Positions 41,123-50,342 of a stretch of DNA of 64,000 nucleotides are shown here, piece after piece. The first letter of the stretch is position 1; each line of letters starts with the position of its first letter. The notes beneath the pieces are model-generated. The model searched no databases and was not told the origin of the DNA. It saw only the letters and a program-made list of their open reading frames with translations. Made by a program: the position numbers and the translations under genes. The stretch comes from Scatosoma sp045542595 (GTDB lineage: Bacteria > Bacillota > Clostridia > Christensenellales > Borkfalkiaceae): assembly GCA_045542595.1 (NCBI GenBank), contig JAZQLI010000041.1, positions 53,143 to 117,142 on the forward strand, in the 5' to 3' direction.

Positions 41123-41629
41123 TTAAACCAATTCGATAATTGCTTTTTCCGCAGCGTCGCCACGACGTTCGCCGAGATGGTAAATTCTCGTATAGCCACC
41201 GCCTTGACCAAGTTCTTCTTTACGAGCCGCGTATTTAGGCGCGATTTCGTTGAAGAGTTTGTCCATCAAAGGGTGTTGGATATCCGCCGTTCTTGCCTTG
41301 AAGTCGCTCTTCTTTTCGGTAAAACCTTTGATTTCTTGTAAATCGTAGGTTTTTGCCATAATAGCGCGACGAGCAGCAAGTTTCTTTGCACCGTCTTTTA
41401 CGTTGGTAACGGTGATTTCCTTACCTTTGCTGTCTTTTTTCGTTACTTCGAATTCGATAGTATCCGCATAGGTATTTACGGCTTTGGTGATAAGCTTTTC
41501 AACGTAAGGACGAAGCTCTTTCGCCTTTGCAGCCGTCGTTTCGATTTTTCCATACCAAAGAAGCTGGGACGCAAGACCTCTTAAAAGCGCGTTTCTTTCT
41601 TTGGAAGTTCTTCCCAATTTACCGGGCAT
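41123..41629 (-). CDS. rplQ: 50S ribosomal protein L17
   Basis: The last gene of the alpha operon, 168 aa. MPGKLGRTSKERNALLRGLA is the conserved N-terminus and GGGYTRIYHLGERRGDAAEKA the C-terminus. Bacterial L17 is usually ~115-130 aa; here there is an extra Lys-rich stretch at ~60-105 (KKDSKGKEITVTNVKDG and following). It lies near the peptide exit tunnel on the 50S subunit. Confidence 0.95.
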   Translation of the reverse strand: MPGKLGRTSKERNALLRGLASQLLWYGKIETTAAKAKELRPYVEKLITKAVNTYADTIEFEVTKKDSKGKEITVTNVKDGAKKLAARRAIMAKTYDLQEIKGFTEKKSDFKARTADIQHPLMDKLFNEIAPKYAARKEELGQGGGYTRIYHLGERRGDAAEKAIIELV

Positions 41630-41633
41630 AATT

Positions 41634-42584
41634 TTAATCCTCCTGTTGTCTTAATGCAAGGCCGTAAGAATCCAATTTCTGAATGACTTCTTCCAAAGAT
41701 TTTCTGCCAAGGTTTCTCACCTTTAACATATCGTCTTCCGTCTTCTTCGTAAGATCTTCAACCGTGTGAATGTTCGCTCTCTTCAAGCAGTTGTAAGAAC
41801 GCACGGATAAATCCATTTCTTCAATTGCCATTTTGAGAATTTGTTGTTGTTTGTCGTCTTCCGTCTTGACAAGGATATCCATACCTTTAATCGTTTCGCT
41901 TAAGTTTACGAACAAGCTGATATGGTCCTGCATAATTTTTGCAGCCAAAGAAATAATTTCTTTGCCCGAGAACGTACCGTCCGTCCATACTTCTAACGTC
42001 AACTTATCGTAGTCTACCGCTTGACCTACGCGCGTAGGTTCAACCGTGTAGTTTACGCGTTGCACGGGAGTATAAATGGAGTCAACTGCAATGTAATCGA
42101 CAACCGGTTTTTTATTCTCTTTTGCAGGCTTATAACCTCTACCTCTTCCGATGGTGATTTCCACGTCCAACTTTGCGCCTTCGTCGATGGTGCAAATATA
42201 TTGGTCGCCGTTTACCACTTCGATTTCAGCATCTACGTTAAGGTCTTTACCCGTTAAAACGGCAGGACCTTCCTTGCAGATGTGCAATACCTTTTCGTAG
42301 TCTTTATCAATCACCTTGGTTCTGATAGCAAGCGTTTTAAGGTTAAGGATAATTTCCGTAACGTCTTCTTTCACGCCGTCAACCGCGGAAAATTCGTGTT
42401 TAACACTGCCGTCGGTGAATTTAATACCTTCTACCGCTGCACCGGGCAACGCCGCAAGTAAAATTCTGCGCAAGCAGTTTCCTATGGTAAGACCGAAACC
42501 CTTTTCCAAAGGCTCACAAACAACTTTCGCATAAAAATCGTCGTTTTCAAGCACTTCGAGCTTGGGCATATCCATTTCGATCAT
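41634..42584 (-). CDS. rpoA: DNA-directed RNA polymerase subunit alpha
   Basis: 316 aa. The N-terminal assembly domain has GFGLTIGNCLRRILLAALPG (~30-49); the C-terminal domain (~245-310) has DLSVRSYNCLKRANIHTVEDL and RNLGRKSLEEV, the helix-hairpin-helix that contacts UP elements. AGGAGG precedes the ATG. Confidence 0.97.
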   Translation of the reverse strand: MIEMDMPKLEVLENDDFYAKVVCEPLEKGFGLTIGNCLRRILLAALPGAAVEGIKFTDGSVKHEFSAVDGVKEDVTEIILNLKTLAIRTKVIDKDYEKVLHICKEGPAVLTGKDLNVDAEIEVVNGDQYICTIDEGAKLDVEITIGRGRGYKPAKENKKPVVDYIAVDSIYTPVQRVNYTVEPTRVGQAVDYDKLTLEVWTDGTFSGKEIISLAAKIMQDHISLFVNLSETIKGMDILVKTEDDKQQQILKMAIEEMDLSVRSYNCLKRANIHTVEDLTKKTEDDMLKVRNLGRKSLEEVIQKLDSYGLALRQQED

Positions 42585-42611
42585 ATGTTACCTCCTTAAT
42601 ATTCGTGTCAA

Positions 42612-43238
42612 TTATTTGGAGTACAATTCGACAATCATATGCTCTGCAATCTGGCTGTCGATATCTTCTCTGGTAGGAAGAGCCAATACCTTTCCTTCAA
42701 GTTTTTCTCTGTCAAACTCAACCCATTTAGCAAGGCTGTTGTTTTCCTTCGTTTCTTTCAATTCGGTAAAATACTTATTGCCCTTTCTATTTTCTTTAAC
42801 AGCAACGACGTCGCCTGCCTTTATAATATAAGAAGGAACGGTAACCGTTTTGCCGTTTACGGACAAATGTGCGTGGCTTACAATTTGACGAGCCATCGTT
42901 CTCGAAGGAGCGATACCCATTCTGTAAACTACGTTATCCAAACGTCTTTCCAAAAGGGACAACATATTTTCACCGGTAACACCCTTCATACGGTCAGCCA
43001 TTTCATAGTATTTACGGAATTGACTTTCTTGTACACCGTAATTTCTCTTGGTCTTTTGCTTTTCACGAAGCTGTAAACCATATTCGGAAACCTTCTTTCT
43101 ATCCGCACCGTGTTGGCCGGGAGCAACCGGACGCTTATTAAACGGGCATTTTTCCATATAGCACTTGTCGCCCTTTAAGAACAACTTTGCGCCTTCTCTT
43201 CTGCAAAGCTTACATTTAGCTTCTCTATATCTTGCCAT
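42612..43238 (-). CDS. rpsD: 30S ribosomal protein S4
   Basis: 208 aa. The N-terminal zinc motif has four cysteines (CKLCRREG ... CYMEKCPF), the C+ form. An S4 RNA-binding domain is at ~98-160 (RRLDNVVYRMGIAPSRTMAR). S4 is an assembly protein of the 30S body and in many bacteria represses the alpha operon through its leader. Confidence 0.97.
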   Translation of the reverse strand: MARYREAKCKLCRREGAKLFLKGDKCYMEKCPFNKRPVAPGQHGADRKKVSEYGLQLREKQKTKRNYGVQESQFRKYYEMADRMKGVTGENMLSLLERRLDNVVYRMGIAPSRTMARQIVSHAHLSVNGKTVTVPSYIIKAGDVVAVKENRKGNKYFTELKETKENNSLAKWVEFDREKLEGKVLALPTREDIDSQIAEHMIVELYSK

Positions 43239-43258
43239 TTTCTTTTCCTGCCTCCTGA

Positions 43259-43657
43259 TTATACTCTACGACGTTTCGGGGGTCTGCAACCGTTGTGAGG
43301 AATGGGGGATACGTCGGAAATCAACGTAATTTCCAATTCGCAAGCGGACAACGCGCGGATTGCGGATTCTCTACCTGCACCGGGACCTTTTACGTATACT
43401 TCTACGCTACGAAGACCGTGTTCCTTTGCAACTTTTGCCGCCGTTTCCGACGCCATTTGTGCAGCGAAAGGCGTACCCTTTCTGCTACCCTTGTAACCAA
43501 GCGCACCTGCGCTCGATTGCGAAATTGCATTACCGTTCATATCCGTTACGGTAACGATGGTGTTATTGAACGTGGACTGAATGTGAACTTGTCCTTTGTC
43601 AACTTTCTTAATTTCTTTGCGCTTACGAGAAGCGACTTTCTTTTTCATTTCTGCCAT
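43259..43657 (-). CDS. rpsK: 30S ribosomal protein S11
   Basis: 132 aa. HIQSTFNNTIVTVTDMNGN and the C-terminal DVSPIPHNGCRPPKRRRV are family signatures. Part of the 30S platform at the mRNA exit; alpha-operon position between rpsM and rpsD. Confidence 0.97.
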   Translation of the reverse strand: MAEMKKKVASRKRKEIKKVDKGQVHIQSTFNNTIVTVTDMNGNAISQSSAGALGYKGSRKGTPFAAQMASETAAKVAKEHGLRSVEVYVKGPGAGRESAIRALSACELEITLISDVSPIPHNGCRPPKRRRV

Positions 43658-43679
43658 AATATTTTATCGCCTCCTCGAA

Positions 43680-44048
43680 TTATTTCTTCTTGCCTGCAAT
43701 TGCGCGAGCAGGACCTTTACGCGTACGAGCGTCTCTCTTCGTGCTTTGTCCGCGTACGGGCAAGCCCTTTCTATGACGGATACCGCGATAGCATCCAATT
43801 TCCATAAGGCGCTTGATGTTAAGGGATACTTCACTGCGAAGTTCACCTTCCACTCTCAAATTGTGATCGATATATTCTCTTAATTTGGAAACGTCGTTTT
43901 CGTCGAGATCTTTTACTCTCGTATCAGGATTGATACCCGTTTCCGCGAGAATTTTCTTGGAAGTAGTTAAACCGATACCGTAGATATAGGTAAGGCCGAT
44001 TTCTACTCTTTTTTCTCTGGGTAAATCTACACCGGCAATACGTGCCAT
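43680..44048 (-). CDS. rpsM: 30S ribosomal protein S13
   Basis: 122 aa starting MARIAGVDLPREKRVEIGLT, with the C-terminal basic tail RKGLPVRGQSTKRDARTRKG that reaches the P-site tRNA. First gene after a 331-nt leader with its own promoter. Confidence 0.97.
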   Translation of the reverse strand: MARIAGVDLPREKRVEIGLTYIYGIGLTTSKKILAETGINPDTRVKDLDENDVSKLREYIDHNLRVEGELRSEVSLNIKRLMEIGCYRGIRHRKGLPVRGQSTKRDARTRKGPARAIAGKKK

Positions 44049-44209
44049 TGATTTTAGTCCTCCGTTTTTTATTCGTTTTATTTTTTTGAATATATTGCTA
44101 ACGAACGCGCTTACTTGGCAGTGGAAAATGCCGCATATAACGCATTTGTATTGTTTTCGTGTTCTTGCGTTTGTCTACGCATACGTGCGCGCATCACAAC
44201 GCAACAAAA

Positions 44210-44241
44210 CTGAGTTTCCGTAAATTGTTACGGAAATTCAG
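44210..44241 (-). terminator. Attenuator-like hairpin in the rpsM leader
   Basis: CTGAATTTCCGTAA pairs with TTACGGAAACTCAG (one mismatch, 4-nt loop), followed by TTTTGTT on the minus strand. It lies in the leader ~70 nt after the predicted start site. It may stop transcription early unless relieved, which would fit autoregulation of the alpha operon. Confidence 0.6.
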
Positions 44242-44310
44242 CCTGATTACACTATTTTTATGGAAAAATCCCACTTGCCGTTGGGCGTCCCCAAATTGCG
44301 GCATGATAAT

Positions 44311-44340
44311 ATTATATCACACTCTTACAATCACTGTCAA
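44311..44340 (-). promoter_or_regulatory. Internal promoter upstream of rpsM
   Basis: TTGACA (44335-44340), 18 bp, TATAAT (44311-44316). It lies in the gap between rpmJ and rpsM and would drive rpsM-rpsK-rpsD-rpoA-rplQ separately. Confidence 0.85.
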
Positions 44341-44379
44341 GCATTTTTTGGAAAAATTTTGCAGGGATTTTTTTATTTT

Positions 44380-44496
44380 TTAGCCTTGTCTTTGCTTGTG
44401 GTTCTTGTTCTTCGAACAAATAACCATTACTCTACCGTTTCTTTTAATAACTTTGCATTTATCGCACATAGGTTTTACAGAAGGTCTTACTTTCAT
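44380..44496 (-). CDS. rpmJ: 50S ribosomal protein L36
   Basis: 38 aa: MKVRPSVKPMCDKCKVIKRN, then GRVMVICSKNKNHKQRQG. The three Cys and one His (C11, C14, C27, H33) form the zinc site of the C+ type. It was found by reading the gap between infA and rpsM. AAGGAG precedes the ATG. Confidence 0.96.
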   Translation of the reverse strand: MKVRPSVKPMCDKCKVIKRNGRVMVICSKNKNHKQRQG

Positions 44497-44537
44497 GATA
44501 TTTTCTCCTTGATTTTAACAATTTTTTCGTCGGTTTG

Positions 44538-44759
44538 TTACGACTTACTACGCCACGTGATTCTACCTTTCGTCAAATCGTACGGGCTCATTTCTAATTT
44601 AACCGTATCCCCTTCGATGATTCTGATATAATTCATACGAAGTTTACCGGAAATATACGCCGTGATGGTATGACCGTTGGAAAGCTGTACTTTGAACGTT
44701 GCGTTGGGCAACGCTTCCACAACTTTTCCTTCCGCTTCGATTACGTCGTCTTTGGACAC
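44538..44759 (-). CDS. infA: Translation initiation factor IF-1
   Basis: A 73-aa OB-fold protein, MSKDDVIEAEGKVVEALPNA, with FKVQLSNGHTITAYISGKLR and the C-terminal YDLTKGRITWR. It binds the 30S A-site during initiation. Standard place between map and rpmJ. Confidence 0.97.
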   Translation of the reverse strand: MSKDDVIEAEGKVVEALPNATFKVQLSNGHTITAYISGKLRMNYIRIIEGDTVKLEMSPYDLTKGRITWRSKS

Positions 44760-44814
44760 AGAAATTTCCTCCGATATTTTTTGTTTTGGAGAGCTACTCT
44801 CCGATGTTATTGTA

Positions 44815-45561
44815 TTACAGCGTTAATATTTCCACGCCGTCTTCGCGCACCACTAACGTATTTTCATAATGCGCCGCGCATTTACCGTCTTGCGTTACCG
44901 CGCCCCAACCGTCGGGAAGCAGCTTGACGCGCCACGTACCTTCGGTTATCATCGGCTCGACACAAATTACCGTGCCCGCTCTCAAACGCATACCCGTTCC
45001 GCTTTTTCCAAAATTCGGCACGGTAGGGTCTTCGTGCATTTCTTTACCGATTCCGTGTCCCGTATACGAACGAATAACGCCGTATCCGTGCGCTTCCGCG
45101 TGTTTTTGCACTCGATAACCGATATCGTAGAGCGGCGTACCTGCCTTTAATCCTTCAATGCCTTTAAAAAAGCATTCTTCGGTTACCTTTACCAAACGTT
45201 CCAACTCGGGCGCAACTTTACCTATTTTAAAGGTACGACACGCGTCGCCGTGAAATCCGTTTTTATAGGCGCAAAGGTCTACGCTGACGATATCGCCCTC
45301 TTTTAAAACCGTTTGATGGTCGGGAATGCCGTGCACTACCATATCGTTTACCGAAATACAAGCCGACGCAGGGAATCCACCGTAGCCTAAACAGGAAGGA
45401 TAAGCACCTGCACTGCGAATATAACGTTCGACGAGTTCGTCCACTTCTTTCGTCGTCATACCCGCCGCAATTTTCGTTTCCACGAACGCCAACGTGTCTT
45501 TGACGATTTTACAAGGCTCACGCATCAAATCGATTTCTTTTTCGCTTTTGATATATACCAT
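44815..45561 (-). CDS. map: Methionine aminopeptidase, type I
   Basis: 248 aa; removes the initiator Met from new proteins. The metal ligands are in SVDLCAYKNGFHGDACRTF (two Asp), SYTGHGIGKEMHEDPTVPNFG (His), MITEG (Glu) and AHYENTLVV (Glu). It starts 2 nt after adk. Confidence 0.96.
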   Translation of the reverse strand: MVYIKSEKEIDLMREPCKIVKDTLAFVETKIAAGMTTKEVDELVERYIRSAGAYPSCLGYGGFPASACISVNDMVVHGIPDHQTVLKEGDIVSVDLCAYKNGFHGDACRTFKIGKVAPELERLVKVTEECFFKGIEGLKAGTPLYDIGYRVQKHAEAHGYGVIRSYTGHGIGKEMHEDPTVPNFGKSGTGMRLRAGTVICVEPMITEGTWRVKLLPDGWGAVTQDGKCAAHYENTLVVREDGVEILTL

Positions 45562-45563
45562 AA

Positions 45564-46199
45564 TTATTTAAGAAACGTATCGAGCTTTTCCGCGATTTTT
45601 TCAAACGTTGCTTCAGGCGGACGTTCGTCGCTGACGACGTTATAAATAACGCCCTTTTCCGTATAATACGCAATCAACGGAGCCGTTTGTGCGTTGTACA
45701 CGTCTAATCGGCTTTGTACCGTTTCGGGATTATCGTCCTTTCTTTGATACAACTCGCCGCCGCAACGGGAACAGGTCGTCGCGCCGTTCAAACGGGATAA
45801 GTGATAGCTCTCTCCACAATCTTTACAAACGCGTCTACCACATAAACGTGCCATCAGCAAGGAAAAATCTACGTCGATATTGATAACCAAATCGATATTC
45901 GTAATTTTATCCAAAGCTTCCGCTTGCGCTATCGTACGGGGGAAACCGTCTAACATATAGCCGTTTTTACAATCGTCCCTGCTAATACGTTCTTCCACGA
46001 TTTTACAAGTTACTTCATCTGGCACAAGCTGTCCTTTATCGATATACGATTTAGCAAGTACCCCGATTTCCGTTTGGTTTTTGATGTTCTCTCTGAAAAT
46101 ATCGCCCGTAGAGATATGGGGTAACCCGTATCTATCGGCAATTTTCGACGCCTGCGTGCCTTTTCCTGCACCCGGCGCACCCAGTAGAATAATGTTCAT
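45564..46199 (-). CDS. adk: Adenylate kinase
   Basis: 211 aa; ATP + AMP to 2 ADP. P-loop LGAPGAGKGTQ (~5-15), AMP-binding ISTGDIFRENI and DGFPRTIAQAEAL. The lid carries a four-Cys zinc site (CKDCGESYH ... CSRCGGELY), the Gram-positive form. Confidence 0.97.
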   Translation of the reverse strand: MNIILLGAPGAGKGTQASKIADRYGLPHISTGDIFRENIKNQTEIGVLAKSYIDKGQLVPDEVTCKIVEERISRDDCKNGYMLDGFPRTIAQAEALDKITNIDLVINIDVDFSLLMARLCGRRVCKDCGESYHLSRLNGATTCSRCGGELYQRKDDNPETVQSRLDVYNAQTAPLIAYYTEKGVIYNVVSDERPPEATFEKIAEKLDTFLK

Positions 46200-46298
46200 A
46201 ACGCCACTCCTTTTTTTATGATTGTATGTAGCGGATTCAAAAACCGTATATTGTCGGTGCGCGCCCCGTCAAGCGAGGCGCTACACGCCAAACGTTTC

Positions 46299-47627
46299 TT
46301 ATTTCAAGAACCCTTTATAATTTTTCATCATAAGCTGTGCTTGCAACTGCTTTTCAAGTTCCATAGCACAAGATACGACAATCAAAATACCCGTCGTTGA
46401 GAATACGTTCACAAGGTCGGGTGCAGCCCATCCGAATGCAACCGGGGGAATGAACGCAACAAGCGACAAATAAATTGCACCGAACAACGTAATACGGTTG
46501 GAAATCTTCTTCAAGTAGTTTTCCGTTGCCTTACCGGGACGAATACCCTGAATAAAGCCGCCGTTTTGTTGAATGCTCTTAGATACGTCTTCGGGGTTAA
46601 ATTGCATTTGCGCATAGAAGAACGAGAATGCAAAAATAAGCAAGCACAATACGAATGCATAAACAATCGATTGCGGCCATTCCGCCGTTGCCGACATCCA
46701 ACCGTTCCAGAATTGCGTAAACCAGCCTTCCGCATTAGGGTCAACCAAGCTGCAAATCATTTGAGGGAAACTCAAAATCGAGAAGGCGAAAATCAAGGGC
46801 ATAACGCCGCCACCAGAAATTCTGATGGGAATGGAAGACGACTGACCGCCGTACATCTTTCTGCCTTTGATTTGCTTTGCGTATTGAACGGGAACTTTTC
46901 TTTCGGAAAGGTCCACGTAGATAATCGCAAAGAACACAACTACGCTTACAAGCATAAACGCAACAAGTTCCCAAATTGCCGTAATACCTGCGTCGCCGCC
47001 GGCAAAAATCGTTTCAAATTTACCAACGATTAAGTTGCCTGCCGTTGCCAAAATACCCACGAAAATAATCATAGATTGGCCGTTGCCTACGCCGTAATCG
47101 GTAATTCTTTCACCGAGCCACATAACGATAAGCGCACCTGCCGTATACACGATAGCCATAAACGTGCCCGCAAGCCATAAAAAGTCTTCACCGCCAAACA
47201 AAGAAGTTTGGATAGCATTTTGACTGTTACCAAAGCTTACGATAATACCCACCGATTGGATAAGGGCAAGCAAAATGGTTACGTAGCGCGTGTATTGTGC
47301 AATTTTTTTACGGCCTTCTTCGCCTTGTTTGGAAAGTCTTTCAAGCGCGGGAATACCTACGCTTAAAAGTTGCATAATAATCGACGCGTTGATATACGGA
47401 CCGATACCCAAAGCAAAAATGGTGCCTTGAGAAAGCGCTCCACCCGTGATGCTGCTCATCAAAGTTAAGAAGTCGTTGTTCGATACGGCTGTTCCAAACG
47501 TATCACGGATTAAACCGGGTACAGGGATAAAACAACCGATACGGAACACCAACAAGAGCAGGAGCATCATATATACTTTACGTCTGATTTCCTTTACTTT
47601 AAAAGCATTGATAAGTGTCTGTAACAT
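46299..47627 (-). CDS. secY: Protein translocase subunit SecY
   Basis: 442 aa with ten predicted membrane helices, the central channel of Sec secretion. Recognisable parts are the plug/TM2 region (GGALSQGTIFALGIGPYINASIIMQLL in context), GERITDYGVGNGQSMIIFVGI and the cytoplasmic loop GFIQGIRPGKATENYL. It lies in the spc operon after rplO, with a 152-nt gap that contains a weak hairpin (~47732-47766). Confidence 0.97.
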   Translation of the reverse strand: MLQTLINAFKVKEIRRKVYMMLLLLLVFRIGCFIPVPGLIRDTFGTAVSNNDFLTLMSSITGGALSQGTIFALGIGPYINASIIMQLLSVGIPALERLSKQGEEGRKKIAQYTRYVTILLALIQSVGIIVSFGNSQNAIQTSLFGGEDFLWLAGTFMAIVYTAGALIVMWLGERITDYGVGNGQSMIIFVGILATAGNLIVGKFETIFAGGDAGITAIWELVAFMLVSVVVFFAIIYVDLSERKVPVQYAKQIKGRKMYGGQSSSIPIRISGGGVMPLIFAFSILSFPQMICSLVDPNAEGWFTQFWNGWMSATAEWPQSIVYAFVLCLLIFAFSFFYAQMQFNPEDVSKSIQQNGGFIQGIRPGKATENYLKKISNRITLFGAIYLSLVAFIPPVAFGWAAPDLVNVFSTTGILIVVSCAMELEKQLQAQLMMKNYKGFLK

Positions 47628-47779
47628 TTTTTTCTCCGTAAATGGATTTCTAATTGCTCCGCCACTGCCAAATTCGGCAAGCCGCAGGGCAACGAATAAC
47701 GCTTACGCGTTGGGGAGAAATAACGCGAACTACGGAAAATCACCTTTTACGGCAATTTTCCGTATTACGGTTGTATCAA

Positions 47780-48226
47780 TTAGAGGGTCTCCGCCGTTCC
47801 CTTTGCAGCTTCGATAGCTTCTTTTGCCGTCGCGGAGAATTTCGCCGCTTTTACGGTAAGGGCAACGTTGAGTTCGCCACCGCCCAAAACTTTCAATCCG
47901 CTATTGTTTTTCACTGCTTTTGCAAGACCGTTTTCCATAACGAAGCCGTAGTCAACTACCGTGCCTTCGGGCAACTGCGCCAAATCGGAAAGGTTAACGA
48001 TAACGTACACTTTCTTGGCGTTATGCGTGAAACCTCTTTTAGGTACACGGCGCGCGATAGGCATTTGACCGCCTTCAAAGCCGGGACGTACACCGCCGCC
48101 GGAACGAGCCCATTGTCCTTTGTGCCCTTTACCGGAAGTTTTACCCGTGCCCGAACCGATACCGCGACCAAGTCTTTTCGTCGCTTTTACTGCGCCTTCT
48201 GCAGGTGCAAGAGTATCTATTCTCAT
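47780..48226 (-). CDS. rplO: 50S ribosomal protein L15
   Basis: 148 aa starting MRIDTLAPAEGAVKATKRLG, with the Gly-rich GRGIGSGTGKTSGKGHKGQW region. The start at 48226 has AGGAG upstream and avoids overlap with rpmD that longer frames would create. Confidence 0.96.
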   Translation of the reverse strand: MRIDTLAPAEGAVKATKRLGRGIGSGTGKTSGKGHKGQWARSGGGVRPGFEGGQMPIARRVPKRGFTHNAKKVYVIVNLSDLAQLPEGTVVDYGFVMENGLAKAVKNNSGLKVLGGGELNVALTVKAAKFSATAKEAIEAAKGTAETL

Positions 48227-48237
48227 ACTAAATCTCC

Positions 48238-48417
48238 TTAAACGTTTTCTACTTTGACGAGATGCTTTACTTTCGTAATCATACCCTGTACTGCAGGGCA
48301 ATCGTCAAGTTCTTTGGAAGAACGGATTTTTCTCAAACCAAGCGCTTTTACGGTAGCTTTTACCGATTCCACTTGACCGATGGTGCTCTTTACGAGCGTA
48401 ACTTTAATTTTAGCCAT
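48238..48417 (-). CDS. rpmD: 50S ribosomal protein L30
   Basis: 59 aa: MAKIKVTLVKSTIGQVESVK, with ALGLRKIRSSKELDD and GMITKVKHLVKVENV. It was found by reading the gap between rpsE and rplO; length and place fit the bacterial protein. Confidence 0.95.
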   Translation of the reverse strand: MAKIKVTLVKSTIGQVESVKATVKALGLRKIRSSKELDDCPAVQGMITKVKHLVKVENV

Positions 48418-48435
48418 TTCTTGTTCCTCCGTCTA

Positions 48436-48963
48436 TCAGCTCAAAATTTCTTCTACGGTTTTACCGCGAAGCGCAGCAACTTGTTCTACCGATTTAAGTT
48501 CTTTCAAACCTTCGATAGCCGCTTTTACGCAGTTGCCGGGGTTTTGCGTGCCGTGAGATTTCGTTCTGATATTTTTTACACCTACTGCTTCCATAACCGC
48601 ACGAACGGGACCACCTGCGATAACGCCGGTACCTTCTGCAGCGGGCATCATAAGAACCGCACCGCGACCGAATTTACCGATTACTTGGTGGGGAATCGTT
48701 CCGTCTACGATGGATACGGGAGCCATATTCTTCTTCGCGCGAAGCGTTGCTTTTTCGATTGCTTCAGGTACTTCTTTTGCTTTACCCGTAGCAACGCCGA
48801 TTTTACCGTTACCGTCGCCCACGATCACGAGTGCAGCAAAACGCATGTTTTTACCACCCTTTACAACCTTGGTTACACGGTTTACTTCAATCAACTTCTT
48901 GATAAGCCCGTCGTCTTCCGCTTGTCTTCTTTGAGGTCTTCTTTCTCTCTTTTCGTCTGCCAT
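48436..48963 (-). CDS. rpsE: 30S ribosomal protein S5
   Basis: 175 aa. The N-terminal double-stranded-RNA-binding domain has RVTKVVKGGKNMRFAALVIV and DGNGKIGVATGKAKEV; the C-terminal domain has RAVMEAVGVKNIRTKSHGTQ. Part of the 30S body that secures decoding accuracy. AGAGGTG precedes the ATG at 48963. Confidence 0.97.
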   Translation of the reverse strand: MADEKRERRPQRRQAEDDGLIKKLIEVNRVTKVVKGGKNMRFAALVIVGDGNGKIGVATGKAKEVPEAIEKATLRAKKNMAPVSIVDGTIPHQVIGKFGRGAVLMMPAAEGTGVIAGGPVRAVMEAVGVKNIRTKSHGTQNPGNCVKAAIEGLKELKSVEQVAALRGKTVEEILS

Positions 48964-48975
48964 TGTATTCACCTC

Positions 48976-49359
48976 TTAAAATTTAAGTCCGGCTTCTCTT
49001 GCGCCGTCCGCAACTGCCTTTACACGTCCCGTGTAGAGATAGCCGCCTCTGTCGAATACGACAGCTTCAACACCTTTTGCCATTGCTCTTTCCGCCGCAA
49101 CCGCGCCAACTACCTTCGCCGCGTCCGTCTTGGAAAGACCTGCGATTTTTTCCTTAACCGCTTTGTCCATCGTGGACGCTGCCGCTAAAGTTACGCCGCC
49201 TTTTACGTCGCCTGCTCTATCGTCAATAATTTGCACGTAGATGTGGTTAAGGCTTCTGTAAACGTTCATACGGGGCGTTTCCGCCGTGCCGACAACGTTC
49301 TTTCTAACGCGTGCGTGACGTTTTTGTCTGACTGCATTTTTATCAATTTTCGTAATCAT
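48976..49359 (-). CDS. rplR: 50S ribosomal protein L18
   Basis: 127 aa. RKNVVGTAETPRMNVYRSLN and IYVQIIDDRAGDVKGGVTLAAAS are family signatures; it binds 5S rRNA together with L5. Confidence 0.96.
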   Translation of the reverse strand: MITKIDKNAVRQKRHARVRKNVVGTAETPRMNVYRSLNHIYVQIIDDRAGDVKGGVTLAAASTMDKAVKEKIAGLSKTDAAKVVGAVAAERAMAKGVEAVVFDRGGYLYTGRVKAVADGAREAGLKF

Positions 49360-49372
49360 ACTTCAACGCTCC

Positions 49373-49921
49373 TTATTTCTTGCCCTTACCGGAAGTCTTA
49401 CCTTCCTTGTGTTCTACGTTTTCGCCCTTATAGCGAATACCGTATCCGTGGTAGGGTTCGGGTAATCTGATTGCGCGAATGTTGGCAGCCGTTTGACCAA
49501 CCAACTCCTTGCTAATACCGGAAACCAAAACTTCCGTCAAGCTAGGGCACTCGAATTTAACGCCTTCGGGTGCAATTACTTCTACAGGGTGGGAGAAACC
49601 AACGTTCAAAACAAGCTTGTTGCCTTGTACAGCCGCTTTCCAACCTACACCTTTTACTTCTAACGCTTTTACAAAGCCTGCGCTTACGCCCGTAACCATA
49701 CCGTTTACAAGCGCTCTGTAAAGGCCGTGCTTTGCGTTAGTATCCGCGCTGTTATCCAAGGCTTTAAGCACTACGTTCGTGCCTTCCGTTTCAACGGATA
49801 CGTTACCTACAATTTCTCTCGTAAGCGTACCCTTCGGGCCTTTAACCGTAACAACGCTATCTTTAAATTCAACCGTTACGCCAGCAGGAATGGCGATGGG
49901 CATTTTACCGATTCTCGACAT
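49373..49921 (-). CDS. rplF: 50S ribosomal protein L6
   Basis: 182 aa with two similar halves, starting MSRIGKMPIAIPAGVTVEF and ending with RLPEPYHGYGIRYKGENVEH plus a Lys-rich tail. It lies near the GTPase centre. Confidence 0.97.
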   Translation of the reverse strand: MSRIGKMPIAIPAGVTVEFKDSVVTVKGPKGTLTREIVGNVSVETEGTNVVLKALDNSADTNAKHGLYRALVNGMVTGVSAGFVKALEVKGVGWKAAVQGNKLVLNVGFSHPVEVIAPEGVKFECPSLTEVLVSGISKELVGQTAANIRAIRLPEPYHGYGIRYKGENVEHKEGKTSGKGKK

Positions 49922-49936
49922 TTGCCTCTACCTCCC

Positions 49937-50326
49937 TTACCATACGTAGCAAAGGACTTCGCCGCCAACGTTGGCTGCCTTTGCGTTCTTACCCGTCATA
50001 ATACCCTTGTTGGTGGAAAGGATAACCGTTCCGAAACCGCCAAGTACTCTGGGCATGTTAGCAACGCCTGCATACGTACGCAAGCCGGGCTTGGATACTC
50101 TTTGCAAACCGCTGATAACCGATTTTTTGTCTTCATATTTCAACGTGATGGCAATTTTACCGTTGTAACCGTCTTCTACGATTTTCACGTCTTTTACCCA
50201 ACCTTCGTTAAGTAAAATTTCCGCGATTGCCTTCTTCTCGTTGGATGCGGGAATTTCCACGCTTTCCTTCTTCGCCGTGATGGCGTTTCTGATTCTAGTG
50301 AGCATATCTGCGATAGGATCTGTCAT
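49937..50326 (-). CDS. rpsH: 30S ribosomal protein S8
   Basis: 129 aa: MTDPIADMLTRIRNAITAKK, then GGFGTVILSTNKGIMTGKNA. It binds the central domain of 16S rRNA and in many bacteria also regulates the spc operon. Confidence 0.97.
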   Translation of the reverse strand: MTDPIADMLTRIRNAITAKKESVEIPASNEKKAIAEILLNEGWVKDVKIVEDGYNGKIAITLKYEDKKSVISGLQRVSKPGLRTYAGVANMPRVLGGFGTVILSTNKGIMTGKNAKAANVGGEVLCYVW

Positions 50327-50342
50327 TTCTCTTTACCTCCTA

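Noticed and set aside
48262..49188. 308-aa open frame on the plus strand opposite rpsE/rplR
   Set aside because: Shadow of ribosomal genes in another frame; no ribosome binding site or recognisable domain. The same holds for the other plus-strand frames across 41-57 kb.
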